This document shows, piece by piece, positions 18,062 through 27,015 of a DNA stretch of 37,475 nt. The stretch lies in assembly GCA_012521995.1 (NCBI GenBank), contig JAAYLH010000066.1:1-37475 (forward strand), in the 5' to 3' direction. The DNA is from Bacteroidales bacterium (GTDB lineage: Bacteria; Bacteroidota; Bacteroidia; Bacteroidales; UBA7960). Each line of letters begins with the position of its first letter. Position 1 is the stretch's first letter. The translations under genes and the position numbers were made by a program. The notes under the pieces were generated by a model that saw nothing but the letters and a program-made list of their open reading frames with translations, was not told the origin of the DNA and searched no databases.

Positions 18062-20362
18062 ATGAGAATAATAATGAAGTTGCTGGCATTGCTTTTTTTT
18101 TCTTTTCTGTTTCTGGCCTGTAACCTGGGGAAACCCGAAAACAGCCAAACAGCAATGAATGACTTCCTGGATTCCCTGATGAAGGAAATGACCTTGGAAG
18201 AGAAGATAGGCCAGCTCAATCTGTTACCAGGATATGAAGGTATCGTCACGGGGGATGCCAGGGCCTCGGAAATTGGCACCAGGATACAAGAGGGAAAGGT
18301 TGGCGCCATTCTCAATGTGAGGTCCCCGGAAAAGATCCGGGAGATGCAAAGGGTGGCCGTGGTAGAAACCCGGTTGGGAATTCCCCTTTTGTTTGGACTG
18401 GATGTAATTCATGGCTATAAGACCGGCTTTCCTATTCCGTTGGCCCTAGCTGCCAGCTTCGATATGGATCTTATCCGGCAAACTGCCCGCATCGCCGCTA
18501 TTGAAGCCACCGCCGATGGTCTCTGCTGGACCTTCTCTCCCATGCTCGATATAACCCGCGATCCTCGATGGGGGCGTATTGCCGAAAGCCCCGGAGAAGA
18601 CCCTTACCTGGCTTCCCTTTTTGCTGAAGCCTTTGTCCAGGGTTACCAGGGTGAGGATCTTAGGCTCAACCACACTATGCTTTCCTGCGCCAAGCACTTT
18701 GCCCTTTATGGCGCATCCGAAGCTGGGCTCGATTACAACACTGTTGATATGAGCCGAATCCGTATGTACAACGAATTTTTCCCACCATTCAAGGCCGCCA
18801 TTGAGGCAGGAGCGGGAAGCGTCATGACGGCTTTCAATGAGGTGGATGGGGTGCCCGCCTCGGGGAACCGCTGGCTGATGACCGAAGTTCTGCGCAACCA
18901 ATGGGGCTTCGGGGGATTTGTGGTTTCCGATTACACCTCCATCCAGGAAATGATGGACCACGGAATGGGTGACCTGCAAACGGTTTCAGCGTTGGCATTG
19001 AATGCCGGGGTGGATCTGGATATGGTTGGGGAGAGTTTCCTGACAACACTTGCCAAATCCCTTAAGGAAGAAATAGTCAGCGAAGAGCATATTAACCTGG
19101 CATGTCGCAGGATCCTTGAAGCCAAGTATAAGCTGGGTCTTTTTGAAGATCCATATCGTTATTGTGACACCGGGCGTGCTCAAAACCAGATATTTACGCC
19201 AGAGCACCTTCAAGTGGCCCGGGAAACCGCTGCCGAAACTTTTGTATTATTGAAAAATGAAGATCAGCTTTTACCCCTTCAGAAGAAAGGTACCATCGCC
19301 CTGGTCGGTCCCCTGGCCAACAGCCGGCAAAACATGGCAGGTACCTGGAGTGTCGCTGTAAATCACGACCAATCAGTTACCGTTATCGAAGGTTTCCGTC
19401 AGGCCCTGGGCGACAGGGCTGAGGTCCTCTATGCCAGGGGAAGCAACCTTGTTGACGATCCTGACCTCGATCGCCGTACCGCCACCAGGGGAATAACCAC
19501 CTTCGATTCTACCCGAACTGCTGAGCAAATGAGAGCCGAGGCCATCGCAGTCGCCCGTAGGAGTGATGTTATTGTTGCCGTGATGGGTGAACCCGCTGAG
19601 ATGAGCGGCGAAAGTGCCAGCAGAACAGATATCAGCCTTCCGGAGGGACAGCAGGCCCTGCTGCGGGACCTCGCAGAAACTGGGAAACCTATCGTACTCG
19701 TGCTGTTTGCCGGGCGACCGCTTACAATCAACTGGGAGCAAGAAAACATCCCGGCCATTCTGAACGTTTGGTTCGGCGGCACACAGGCAGGAAATGCCAT
19801 CGCCGACGTTGTCTTTGGCGATGTCAACCCTTCCGGAAAACTGCCATCCACTTTCCCGCAGAACCTGGGCCAGGTGCCCATCTATTATAACCATAAAAAC
19901 ACCGGTAGACCGCTGGGCGAAACGCCATGGTTCAGGAAATTCCGCACGAATTACCTTGATGTCACCAACGAACCATTATATCCCTTTGGTTTTGGCCTCA
20001 GTTACTCTAAATTCACCTATGGAGACATGAAACTGGACAAAACTGAACTGAATGGTGAAGAGGAGCTTCAGGTCTCCATAACCCTTACCAACGAAGGGCT
20101 ATATGATGGGGCAGAGGTGGTTCAGCTTTATGTCCGCGACATTGTGGGAAGCGTCACACGGCCTGTGAAAGAACTCAAAGGCTTTCAAAAGATATTCCTG
20201 AAAGCAGGGGAAACACGTGTTATATCTTTTACACTTACTCCTGAAGACCTTAAGTTTTACAATGCCCAACTCGAATACGACTGGGAGCCTGGGGAGTTTA
20301 TGATCATGGTCGGTGGCAACTCAAGGGATGTAAAAACGGCAATGATAAACTGGCAGCATTAA
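18062..20362 (+). CDS. GH3 beta-glucosidase, lipoprotein
   Basis: BglX-like family 3 glycoside hydrolase that removes terminal beta-glucose, here probably from sophorose and longer beta-1,2-oligomers in the periplasm. I chose the ATG at 18062 over the TTG at 18056. The signal peptide then ends in LFLAC (Cys20), followed by NLGKPENS without an acidic surface signal, so a periplasm-facing anchor is likely. The N-terminal barrel contains LLFGLDVIHGYKTGFPIPLA, DPRWGRIAESPGEDPYL, KHFALYG and the nucleophile Asp290 in VVSDYTSI. The alpha/beta sandwich (AETFVLLKNE, VGPLANSRQNMAGTWS) and a C-terminal fibronectin-III-like domain (TNEGLYDGAEVVQLYVRD) follow. Length is standard for the family. It is the last gene of the presumed glucan locus. 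Confidence 0.92.
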   Translation: MRIIMKLLALLFFSFLFLACNLGKPENSQTAMNDFLDSLMKEMTLEEKIGQLNLLPGYEGIVTGDARASEIGTRIQEGKVGAILNVRSPEKIREMQRVAVVETRLGIPLLFGLDVIHGYKTGFPIPLALAASFDMDLIRQTARIAAIEATADGLCWTFSPMLDITRDPRWGRIAESPGEDPYLASLFAEAFVQGYQGEDLRLNHTMLSCAKHFALYGASEAGLDYNTVDMSRIRMYNEFFPPFKAAIEAGAGSVMTAFNEVDGVPASGNRWLMTEVLRNQWGFGGFVVSDYTSIQEMMDHGMGDLQTVSALALNAGVDLDMVGESFLTTLAKSLKEEIVSEEHINLACRRILEAKYKLGLFEDPYRYCDTGRAQNQIFTPEHLQVARETAAETFVLLKNEDQLLPLQKKGTIALVGPLANSRQNMAGTWSVAVNHDQSVTVIEGFRQALGDRAEVLYARGSNLVDDPDLDRRTATRGITTFDSTRTAEQMRAEAIAVARRSDVIVAVMGEPAEMSGESASRTDISLPEGQQALLRDLAETGKPIVLVLFAGRPLTINWEQENIPAILNVWFGGTQAGNAIADVVFGDVNPSGKLPSTFPQNLGQVPIYYNHKNTGRPLGETPWFRKFRTNYLDVTNEPLYPFGFGLSYSKFTYGDMKLDKTELNGEEELQVSITLTNEGLYDGAEVVQLYVRDIVGSVTRPVKELKGFQKIFLKAGETRVISFTLTPEDLKFYNAQLEYDWEPGEFMIMVGGNSRDVKTAMINWQH

Positions 20363-20379
20363 TTGTTTCTGAAATTGGT

Positions 20380-20387
20380 TAATTTTG
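20380..20387 (+). promoter_or_regulatory. Possible -7 element before the esterase gene
   Basis: TAATTTTG fits TAnnTTTG and lies 38 bases before the esterase start, in a 63-base spacer. No clear TTTG -33 partner is present at 19-21 bases, so support is modest. If real, the esterase starts a separate unit from the GH3 gene. Confidence 0.3.
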
Positions 20388-20425
20388 ACAGGCTCCCAGA
20401 TCAAAAACCTTCAAAATTAATCTGA

Positions 20426-21208
20426 ATGAAAAAAAATCTTTTGCCTGCTTTATTATTGTTTTCCTTTATGGGATCTATTGCGCAGCCATCAGTTTTGTAT
20501 AAACCGGAAATCTTTATTTCCGAAAACGATACCTTGCCTTACCGTATCCTGTTCCCGGAAAACTTTGATGTGGATGGAAAATACCCTTTGATCTTATTTC
20601 TTCACGGGGCTGGTGAGCGGGGTGCCGACAACGAAAAGCAATTGGTCCACGGTTCAGAATTTTTTGTATCGGATGAGAACCGAACTAATTTCCCTGCCGT
20701 AGTGGTCTTCCCTCAATGTGCCGAAGATTCTTACTGGGCCGGTGTCGGGTTTGGGATGAATGATAAGGGCAAGCGCACCTTCTCTTTTGACCCTTCCGGC
20801 GAGCCAACTCAACCAATGAGATTAACCATCGGTTTGCTCGAATCTTTGCTCAGGGAGGACTGGGTCGATAAGCAGCGGGTTTATGTGGGCGGGTTGTCAA
20901 TGGGTGGTATGGGTACCTTTGAACTGCTTTACCGCATGCCAGAATTATTTGCCGCCGCATTTCCCATATGCGGTGGAGGGAATCCGGAGATGATCAACGA
21001 AAAGGTCAGCGATGTCAGCGTTTGGGCTTTCCACGGAGAGGAAGATCCGGTGGTTCCTCCTGAATTGTCAGTAGAGATGTTATCTGCCTACCTGAAAGCA
21101 GGAGTAAGGGTTAAATTGACCCTTTATCCCGGCGTGGGGCATAATGCCTGGGATTACACATTCCAGGAACCAGACCTGCTTCCCTGGTTGTTTTCAAACC
21201 ACAAATAA
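20426..21208 (+). CDS. Secreted alpha/beta-hydrolase, CE1/PHB-depolymerase-like esterase
   Basis: A 260-residue exported serine hydrolase with a signal peptide ending near GSIAQ. The alpha/beta-hydrolase features are complete: an oxyanion-region motif LILFLHGAGERG, the nucleophile Ser158 in GLSMGGMG, Asp207 in HGEEDPVVP and His239 in GVGHNAWD. Such short CE1- or prolyl-oligopeptidase-like hydrolases are common in polysaccharide loci and often deacylate glycans or release aromatic esters. Beside the beta-1,2-glucan genes, removal of succinyl or acetyl groups from osmoregulated glucans is a reasonable guess. Since the GH18 gene follows after only 9 bases, it may instead belong with the second group of enzymes. 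Substrate unknown. Confidence 0.85.
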   Translation: MKKNLLPALLLFSFMGSIAQPSVLYKPEIFISENDTLPYRILFPENFDVDGKYPLILFLHGAGERGADNEKQLVHGSEFFVSDENRTNFPAVVVFPQCAEDSYWAGVGFGMNDKGKRTFSFDPSGEPTQPMRLTIGLLESLLREDWVDKQRVYVGGLSMGGMGTFELLYRMPELFAAAFPICGGGNPEMINEKVSDVSVWAFHGEEDPVVPPELSVEMLSAYLKAGVRVKLTLYPGVGHNAWDYTFQEPDLLPWLFSNHK

Positions 21209-21217
21209 TCCTGTACC

Positions 21218-22357
21218 GTGAAAAGTTATCCCTACATCCTGGCAATTCTGTTCATTACAAGCTTGGCCGCCTGTGGCTTGCAAAAAACAGAAGAATCAAC
21301 CGACCCTGTTGATGGCAAATTCATTATCGGTTATGTTTTTCCTGGAAACCGGGTGATGTCCGGGTCCGAAATCAATGGCGCCCTGCTCACGCACATCAAT
21401 TTCGCTTTTGCCAATATCGTCGATGGAAAAATGGTGGAAGGTTCTCCCACTGACAGCATCAATTTTGCCGTTCTCCGCAAGCTCAGGGAACAGCATCCGC
21501 ATTTGAAAATCCTGATCTCCGTTGGGGGCTGGGGCTGGTCTGGTAACTTCTCCGATATGGCATTAACCCACCAAAACCGTGCTGTTTTTATTCAAAGTGC
21601 AATAGAATTTTTAAAAAAACATGAGCTCGATGGGCTTGACTTCGACTGGGAATACCCTGGCCTGCCAGGTAATAACAACATCCACCGGCCTGAAGACAAA
21701 GAGAACTTCACCGCCTTGCTTCACGAATGCCGGCAAGCCCTCGATGAGCTGGATGGGGATGAAAAACATTATTTACTGACCATTGCTGCTGCGGCCTTCT
21801 CCGGCTACCTGGAACATACCGAAATGGATGTGGTGGCCGAATACCTCGACTTTATCAATATTATGACCTACGACTTCACCGGAGAATGGGCCAATATCAC
21901 TGGTCATCATACCAACCTTTACAAGCCTGAATTAGATTCCACGGCAATGTCTGTTGAAGGCAGCATCGAATTGTTTGTTAATGCCGGGGTGCCCGCCGAA
22001 AAGTTGCTGATCGGCGCAGCTTTCTATGGTCGCAGCTGGCAGGAAGTGTCACCCGAAAATAATGGCCTGGGACAGCCTGCCACTGGCCTTGCGGGTACTG
22101 ACCTGAAATATAAAAGCATCCTTAGGGATTATTTGTCAGATCCTGCGTTTCTGGAACTCCGGGATACCAGCGCTGCGGCACCCTTTCTTTGGAACCCTGA
22201 AGAGCGGATTTTCATCACCTATGAGGACCCGGAATCCCTGAAGCGAAAAGCGAAATTTGTCAATGACAAAGGTCTGAGAGGCATTATGTTCTGGCAGTAT
22301 TTTGGCGATCATGAAGAAACCCTGCTGCGTGTCATTTTTGATGAAATCAATCGGTGA
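21218..22357 (+). CDS. GH18 chitinase-like lipoprotein
   Basis: A 379-residue family 18 glycoside hydrolase for beta-1,4-linked N-acetylglucosamine. The start is GTG at 21218, nine bases after the esterase stop, and yields a lipoprotein signal with LAAC (Cys19), followed by GLQKTEES. The TIM barrel shows HINFAFANI, the substrate-assist strand LKILISVGGWGWSG and the catalytic DGLDFDWEYPG with general acid Glu145. FINIMTYDFTGEW and LLIGAAFYGRSW also point to a genuine chitinase-type active site rather than an inactive lectin-like relative. Length fits a single catalytic domain with no binding module. Chitinase versus endo-N-acetylglucosaminidase cannot be settled by motif alone; the GH92 and GH29 neighbours make an N-glycan role worth considering. 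Confidence 0.88.
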   Translation: MKSYPYILAILFITSLAACGLQKTEESTDPVDGKFIIGYVFPGNRVMSGSEINGALLTHINFAFANIVDGKMVEGSPTDSINFAVLRKLREQHPHLKILISVGGWGWSGNFSDMALTHQNRAVFIQSAIEFLKKHELDGLDFDWEYPGLPGNNNIHRPEDKENFTALLHECRQALDELDGDEKHYLLTIAAAAFSGYLEHTEMDVVAEYLDFINIMTYDFTGEWANITGHHTNLYKPELDSTAMSVEGSIELFVNAGVPAEKLLIGAAFYGRSWQEVSPENNGLGQPATGLAGTDLKYKSILRDYLSDPAFLELRDTSAAAPFLWNPEERIFITYEDPESLKRKAKFVNDKGLRGIMFWQYFGDHEETLLRVIFDEINR

Positions 22358-22434
22358 CATATTTCCATGTTGTTCCTGACATGACATGACAAAACCCTAT
22401 GACATGGAAGTATTTTAAAGAAAAAAATGATAGG

Positions 22435-23211
22435 ATGAAAGATTCAGAGAAAAAGCCCTGGTATGAAGAACTTTTTGCAAACTACGGAAAGACCTACGAC
22501 AATGAGGTCTTTGTCTTTGGCACCCAGGGCGAATGCGATTTTATAGAAATGGAAGCTGGCTTTGATAAGACCCTTCGGATCCTGGATGTCGGCTGCGGGA
22601 CGGGCCGGCATTCCATTGAGCTTACCAAACGCGGCTACCATGTAACCGGCATCGACCTTTCGGAAAACCAACTGCAAAGGGCTCAAGAAAAAGCACAGGC
22701 AGAAGGCCTCGACATCGACTTCCGGAAAATGGATGCTCGCAACCTTGATTTTGAGCAGGAATTCGATATGGTCATCATGATTTGCGAAGGAGGATTTCCC
22801 CTGATGGAAACCGACGAAATGAACTTCCTGATCCTTCAGAGCGCCACCCGTGTCCTCAAACCCGGTGGAAAATTCATTTTTACCACCCTCAACGGTCTTT
22901 TCCCGCTTTTTCATTCCGTGAAAGAATTTATGGAAAAAAATACTGAAGAGGGCCAGGCTTCTTACCAAGTCCTGAGTTTTGACCTGATGACCTTCCGGGA
23001 CCACAACATCACCACAGTGAAGGACGATGAAGGGAATATTCTGGAACTGGATTGCAACGAGAGATATTATGTTCCTTCCGAAATCACCTGGTTGTTGAAA
23101 TCGCTTGGGTACAATAATATAGATATTTATGGGGCTACCCTGGGCGCTTTCAGTCGCAAGGATAAGCTTACCACTGAAGATTTTGAAATGCTCGTAATTG
23201 CAAAAAAATGA
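22435..23211 (+). CDS. Class I SAM-dependent methyltransferase
   Basis: A cytoplasmic Rossmann-fold methyltransferase. Motif I is LDVGCGTGRHSIEL, followed by GYHVTGIDLS, and the motif IV region is DMVIMICEGGFPLME, with RVLKPGGKFIFTTLNG after it. I prefer the ATG at 22435, which gives MKDSEKKPWYEELF at the beginning, the usual start for these proteins. An upstream in-frame ATG at 22399 would add 12 residues. The TGA stop overlaps the ATG of the GH92 gene (ATGA), implying translational coupling with a secreted mannosidase, an odd pairing. The substrate is unknown. Confidence 0.85.
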   Translation: MKDSEKKPWYEELFANYGKTYDNEVFVFGTQGECDFIEMEAGFDKTLRILDVGCGTGRHSIELTKRGYHVTGIDLSENQLQRAQEKAQAEGLDIDFRKMDARNLDFEQEFDMVIMICEGGFPLMETDEMNFLILQSATRVLKPGGKFIFTTLNGLFPLFHSVKEFMEKNTEEGQASYQVLSFDLMTFRDHNITTVKDDEGNILELDCNERYYVPSEITWLLKSLGYNNIDIYGATLGAFSRKDKLTTEDFEMLVIAKK

Positions 23212-25514
23212 TTAAGACTCCTTTCTTGCTTTCCGTCTTTGTTTTGTCGTACCTTTTTCCTGTCCATGCACAGGTTACTCCATTGTATAACCTGGTGCCT
23301 TATGTTAACCCGTTTATCGGCACTCAAAAAATGGGCCATACCTTTCCAGGGGCAACTGTGCCTTTTGGGTCTGTGCAACTCAGTCCTGATACCGACACCA
23401 TTCCCATGTACGACGAAAACGGTAATTACATTCGTGATGTCTATGCTTATTGCGCAGGTTATCAATACGACGATCCTACAATCGTTGGCTTCAGTCATAC
23501 GCATTTCAGCGGTACCGGCCATTCCGACCTGGGCGATATCCTGCTCATGCCCACCGTAGGGGAACTGAAACTGAACCCGGGCACTGCCGATAAGCCTGCC
23601 AGCGGATACCGCTCGGCCTATTCCAAGGACAACGAAGCTGCCGAACCCAACTATTACCGGGTACTGCTCGACGATTACCAGGTGCTGGCCGAGCTGACCA
23701 CCACTACCCGCGTAGGGATGCACCGCTATACCTTCCCGGCCACCAATCAGGCACACCTCATCCTCGATATGGTACACGGCATCTATCCTTATGAAGGCAA
23801 GAACGTATGGACCTTTCTCCGGGTAGAGAATGATACCCTGGTGACAGGATACCGGATGACCACCGGTTGGGCCCGCACACGTACCGTTTACTTTGCAATG
23901 GCCTTTTCCAAGCCCTTCAGGGAATATGGTTTCCACCAGGCTAAAAAAGAACCCTATGTGGGCTTCTGGCGAAGGTTTGACCAGACAAGCAACTTTCCTG
24001 AGGCGGCTGCCCGAGAACTGAGGGGCCATTTCAACTTTGAAATGCAGGAGGGTGAAAAGCTTCTTGTGAAAGTGGCCATCTCCTCCGTTAGTGCCAGCGG
24101 CGCTTTACAAAATATGCAGACTGAGGCCCCGCACTGGGACTTCGACCGGGTGAAGAAACAAGGTCAGGATTGCTGGAATGATGAGCTGAATAAGGTCCAG
24201 GTGGAGACTCTTACGGAAGGCGAAAAAGTGAACTTCTATACCTCAATCTACCACTCCTTTTTGGGTCCCACCGAATACATGGATGTCGATGGCCGCTACA
24301 AGGGCCTGGATCAGGAAATCCATCAGGCCGATGGCTTTATCAACTATACTTCTTTTTCCCTTTGGGACACCTACCGCGCGCTCCATCCGCTTTTTAACAT
24401 CCTTCAGCCCGCCCGAAACCGCGACATGATACGTTCCATGTTGGCCCACTACGGCCAGAGCGTCCATAAAATGTTGCCTGTTTGGTCCCATTATGCCAAC
24501 GAGAACTGGTGCATGATCGGTTACCACAGTGTATCGGTGATTGCCGATGCCCTTGCCAAGGGCATTGGTGGCTTCGATCCTGATCAGGCCCTCGAAGCCT
24601 GTGTGAACACCGCCCGCAATCAATATTACGATGCCTTGCCCTTGTATATGGAGCTTGGCTTTGTGCCGGAGGACAAAAGCAGCAATTCGGCTTCCAAGAC
24701 CCTTGAATTTGCTTACAACGACTGGTGCATAGCCCAAGTGGCAGAAGCACTGGGTCGCACCGATATCTATGAGGAGTTTATGGCTCGTTCGGAAAACTTC
24801 AAAAATTTGTTTGACCATGAAACCGGCTTTATGCGACCAAGGCTCAGCGATGGGGCCTTTGTGACCGACTTCGACCCTCTGGATACACATGGCCAGGGAT
24901 TCATCGAAGGCAACGCCTGGAACTATGGCCTATATGTGCCACACAACCTGGAGGGGCTGGTCAGTCTGAAGGGCGGCAAGGAAAAGTTCGCCACGTTCCT
25001 CGACGAACTGTTTACGATGACCCTACCTGACAAGTACTTTGAACAAACCGAAGACGTCACCCGCGAAGGCATCATCGGCAATTACGTGCACGGCAACGAG
25101 CCTTCCCATCACATCCCCTTCCTGTATTACTGGACCGATGAGCCTTGGAAGACCCAGGAAAGGGTAAGGATGATAGGCCCCCTGATGTACCACCCTGCTC
25201 CCGATGGCCTGGGGGGCAATGACGACTTTGGGCAGATGAGCGCCTGGTACATCTTCAATGCTCTAGGATTTTATCCCGTGCTGCCCGGTAGCGATCAATA
25301 TGTCATTGGAAGCCCCTCGGTGGTTTCCGCCGATGTGAAGCTCGAAAATGGCAAGGTGTTTTCTGTTCGGACAGTCAACCAGTCAGAAGAGAATGTCTAT
25401 ATTATGAAGATCACCCTCAATGGCAAACCATTGGATAGGCATTACATCAGGCATCAGGAAATTACGGATGGCGGGGAACTGGTATTCTATTTGGGCAGAC
25501 GTCCGTTAAAATAA
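23208..25514 (+). CDS. GH92 alpha-mannosidase
   Basis: A 768-residue exported calcium-dependent exo-alpha-mannosidase, with a signal peptide ending near PVHAQ. Family 92 blocks are clear: NPFIGTQKMGHTFPGATVPF near residue 34, SHTHFSGTGHSDLGD, ATTRVGMHRYTFP-like strands, SLWDTYRALHPLF, the GNEPSHH motif around 629-635 that holds the general acid, and GLGGNDDFGQMSAWYIFNALGFYP around 665-690 with the base aspartates. Length is typical. GH92 enzymes trim mannose from N-glycans and yeast mannan; the linkage (1,2, 1,3 or 1,4) is not evident. It overlaps the methyltransferase by four bases and precedes an alpha-fucosidase, supporting a complex-glycan role. Confidence 0.95.
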   Translation: MIKTPFLLSVFVLSYLFPVHAQVTPLYNLVPYVNPFIGTQKMGHTFPGATVPFGSVQLSPDTDTIPMYDENGNYIRDVYAYCAGYQYDDPTIVGFSHTHFSGTGHSDLGDILLMPTVGELKLNPGTADKPASGYRSAYSKDNEAAEPNYYRVLLDDYQVLAELTTTTRVGMHRYTFPATNQAHLILDMVHGIYPYEGKNVWTFLRVENDTLVTGYRMTTGWARTRTVYFAMAFSKPFREYGFHQAKKEPYVGFWRRFDQTSNFPEAAARELRGHFNFEMQEGEKLLVKVAISSVSASGALQNMQTEAPHWDFDRVKKQGQDCWNDELNKVQVETLTEGEKVNFYTSIYHSFLGPTEYMDVDGRYKGLDQEIHQADGFINYTSFSLWDTYRALHPLFNILQPARNRDMIRSMLAHYGQSVHKMLPVWSHYANENWCMIGYHSVSVIADALAKGIGGFDPDQALEACVNTARNQYYDALPLYMELGFVPEDKSSNSASKTLEFAYNDWCIAQVAEALGRTDIYEEFMARSENFKNLFDHETGFMRPRLSDGAFVTDFDPLDTHGQGFIEGNAWNYGLYVPHNLEGLVSLKGGKEKFATFLDELFTMTLPDKYFEQTEDVTREGIIGNYVHGNEPSHHIPFLYYWTDEPWKTQERVRMIGPLMYHPAPDGLGGNDDFGQMSAWYIFNALGFYPVLPGSDQYVIGSPSVVSADVKLENGKVFSVRTVNQSEENVYIMKITLNGKPLDRHYIRHQEITDGGELVFYLGRRPLK

Positions 25515-25545
25515 ATTATTCGATTTATGTATTTTTAGCGCAATC

Positions 25546-25551
25546 AGGAGG
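25546..25551 (+). promoter_or_regulatory. Shine-Dalgarno site deciding the GH29 start
   Basis: AGGAGG is followed by six bases and then ATG at 25558, an ideal spacing, whereas the ATG at 25552 abuts it. Strong Shine-Dalgarno sites are rare in this window. Confidence 0.6.
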
Positions 25552-25557
25552 ATGGAC

Positions 25558-26997
25558 ATGAAGAGAAGATTATTGATGTTAACGATTGTGGTGCTGATAA
25601 GCACTCCGGGTTTTTCACAAAGTCAGCAATATTTCCCTGACCCTGATCCTGTCATTGCTGAACGCCTGGAAGAATGGCAGGACCTGAAGTTTGGCCTGCT
25701 GATGCACTGGGGCCCATACAGCCAGTGGGGTATTGTGGAGAGCTGGTCCATTTGCCCCGAGGATCTTAGCTGGGCCTCCGGCGGCAGAAAGGGGGGAGTG
25801 GCCGATAGCTACTTCGATTATGTGAAGCAATACGAAGACCTGCAAACCACCTTCAACCCCATTCATTTTGATCCTGAACGCTGGGCTGCTGCAGCCAGTG
25901 AGGCCGGGATGAAATACGTGGTCTTCACCACCAAGCACCACGACGGTTTCTGCATGTTCGATTCAAAACATACCGACTACAAAATCACCAGCCCCAATAC
26001 CCCTTTCTCAACGAATGAACGCAGCAATGTGACGGCAGAGATATTCAAGGCATTCCGTGCTGAGGGCTTTTGGACCGGCGCCTATTTCTCCAAACCCGAC
26101 TGGCACAGCGAGTATTACTGGTGGCCGCATTTCCCGCCTTCCGACCGTAACGTCAACTATTCCGTTGACAAGCACCCGCAACGCTGGCATCAGTTTGTGG
26201 AATATACCCACAACCAGATCGACGAGCTGATGAACGATTACGGGCGTGTGGATATCCTGTGGCTCGATGGAGGATGGGTACAACCTAAAACCGAAGCAGA
26301 GCTGCGCGAGGAAATGCTCATTGAATACGAGGGCAGCCGATATGTCCGTAACCCCCAGAACCAGGATGTAAATATGTCGGAGATCGTCCGTAAGGCCCGC
26401 GAGAAACAACCTGGACTGCTGGTGGTCGACCGCGCTGTGCCGGGCATCCATCAGAACTACCTCACGCCCGAGCAGCATATCCCCGATGAAGGCCTACCTT
26501 ATCCCTGGGAAACTTGCATGACCATGGCCAACAGCTGGAGCTACACGCCCAACGATGTGTATAAAAGCCCCGATGACCTGATCGAGAAACTGGTCGACAT
26601 TGTCAGCAAGGGCGGTAATTTCCTCCTGAACATTGGCCCCGGCCCCAATGGGAATCTCGACCCCCAGGCCTACGACCGCCTGGAAAAGATCGGGCAGTGG
26701 ATGAAGGTGAACGGGGAGGCCATCTATGCCACGCGCTCCTGGAAGTCATTTTCTCAGGGCGATAACATCCGCTTCACCCGAACCAAGGACGGAAAGGCCT
26801 GGTACGCATTTCTTTTCGATTACCCCGAACAGCCCCTGGTGATTGAGGATAGGGACGGAAGAACAATTCAGACAGTGACTTTGTTGTCTAATAATCGAAA
26901 ATTAAAATTCAGGGAGCGTGGCGAAGGACTTGATGTCATACTCCCCGCCAGGATGAAGGAAAGCGGCGAACACGTCTGGGTGTTGAAGATCGAATAA
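25558..26997 (+). CDS. GH29 alpha-L-fucosidase
   Basis: An exported family 29 alpha-L-fucosidase of 479 residues from the ATG chosen by the AGGAGG site (481 residues from the ATG at 25552). The signal peptide MKRRLLMLTIVVLISTPGFSQ is cleaved after FSQ. The barrel shows FGLLMHWGPYSQWG, the substrate-binding YVVFTTKHHDGFCMFDS and VDILWLDGGW, whose Asp237 is the expected nucleophile. LVDIVSKGGNFLLNIGP is the standard end of the barrel, and a C-terminal beta-domain with WYAFLFDYP follows. Subfamily A or B cannot be assigned with confidence. It follows the GH92 gene by about 40 bases, forming a mannose/fucose-trimming pair. Confidence 0.94.
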   Translation: MKRRLLMLTIVVLISTPGFSQSQQYFPDPDPVIAERLEEWQDLKFGLLMHWGPYSQWGIVESWSICPEDLSWASGGRKGGVADSYFDYVKQYEDLQTTFNPIHFDPERWAAAASEAGMKYVVFTTKHHDGFCMFDSKHTDYKITSPNTPFSTNERSNVTAEIFKAFRAEGFWTGAYFSKPDWHSEYYWWPHFPPSDRNVNYSVDKHPQRWHQFVEYTHNQIDELMNDYGRVDILWLDGGWVQPKTEAELREEMLIEYEGSRYVRNPQNQDVNMSEIVRKAREKQPGLLVVDRAVPGIHQNYLTPEQHIPDEGLPYPWETCMTMANSWSYTPNDVYKSPDDLIEKLVDIVSKGGNFLLNIGPGPNGNLDPQAYDRLEKIGQWMKVNGEAIYATRSWKSFSQGDNIRFTRTKDGKAWYAFLFDYPEQPLVIEDRDGRTIQTVTLLSNNRKLKFRERGEGLDVILPARMKESGEHVWVLKIE

Positions 26998-27015
26998 GCC
27001 CTCCCACCAAATGAT

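Noticed and set aside
22377-22390. TGACATGACATGAC short direct repeat before the methyltransferase
   Set aside because: Only about three copies of a five-base unit in a short spacer; likely chance, no conserved structure seen.
23127-24029. 300-codon minus-strand frame
   Set aside because: Antisense to the GH92 and methyltransferase genes; both real genes have intact family motifs.
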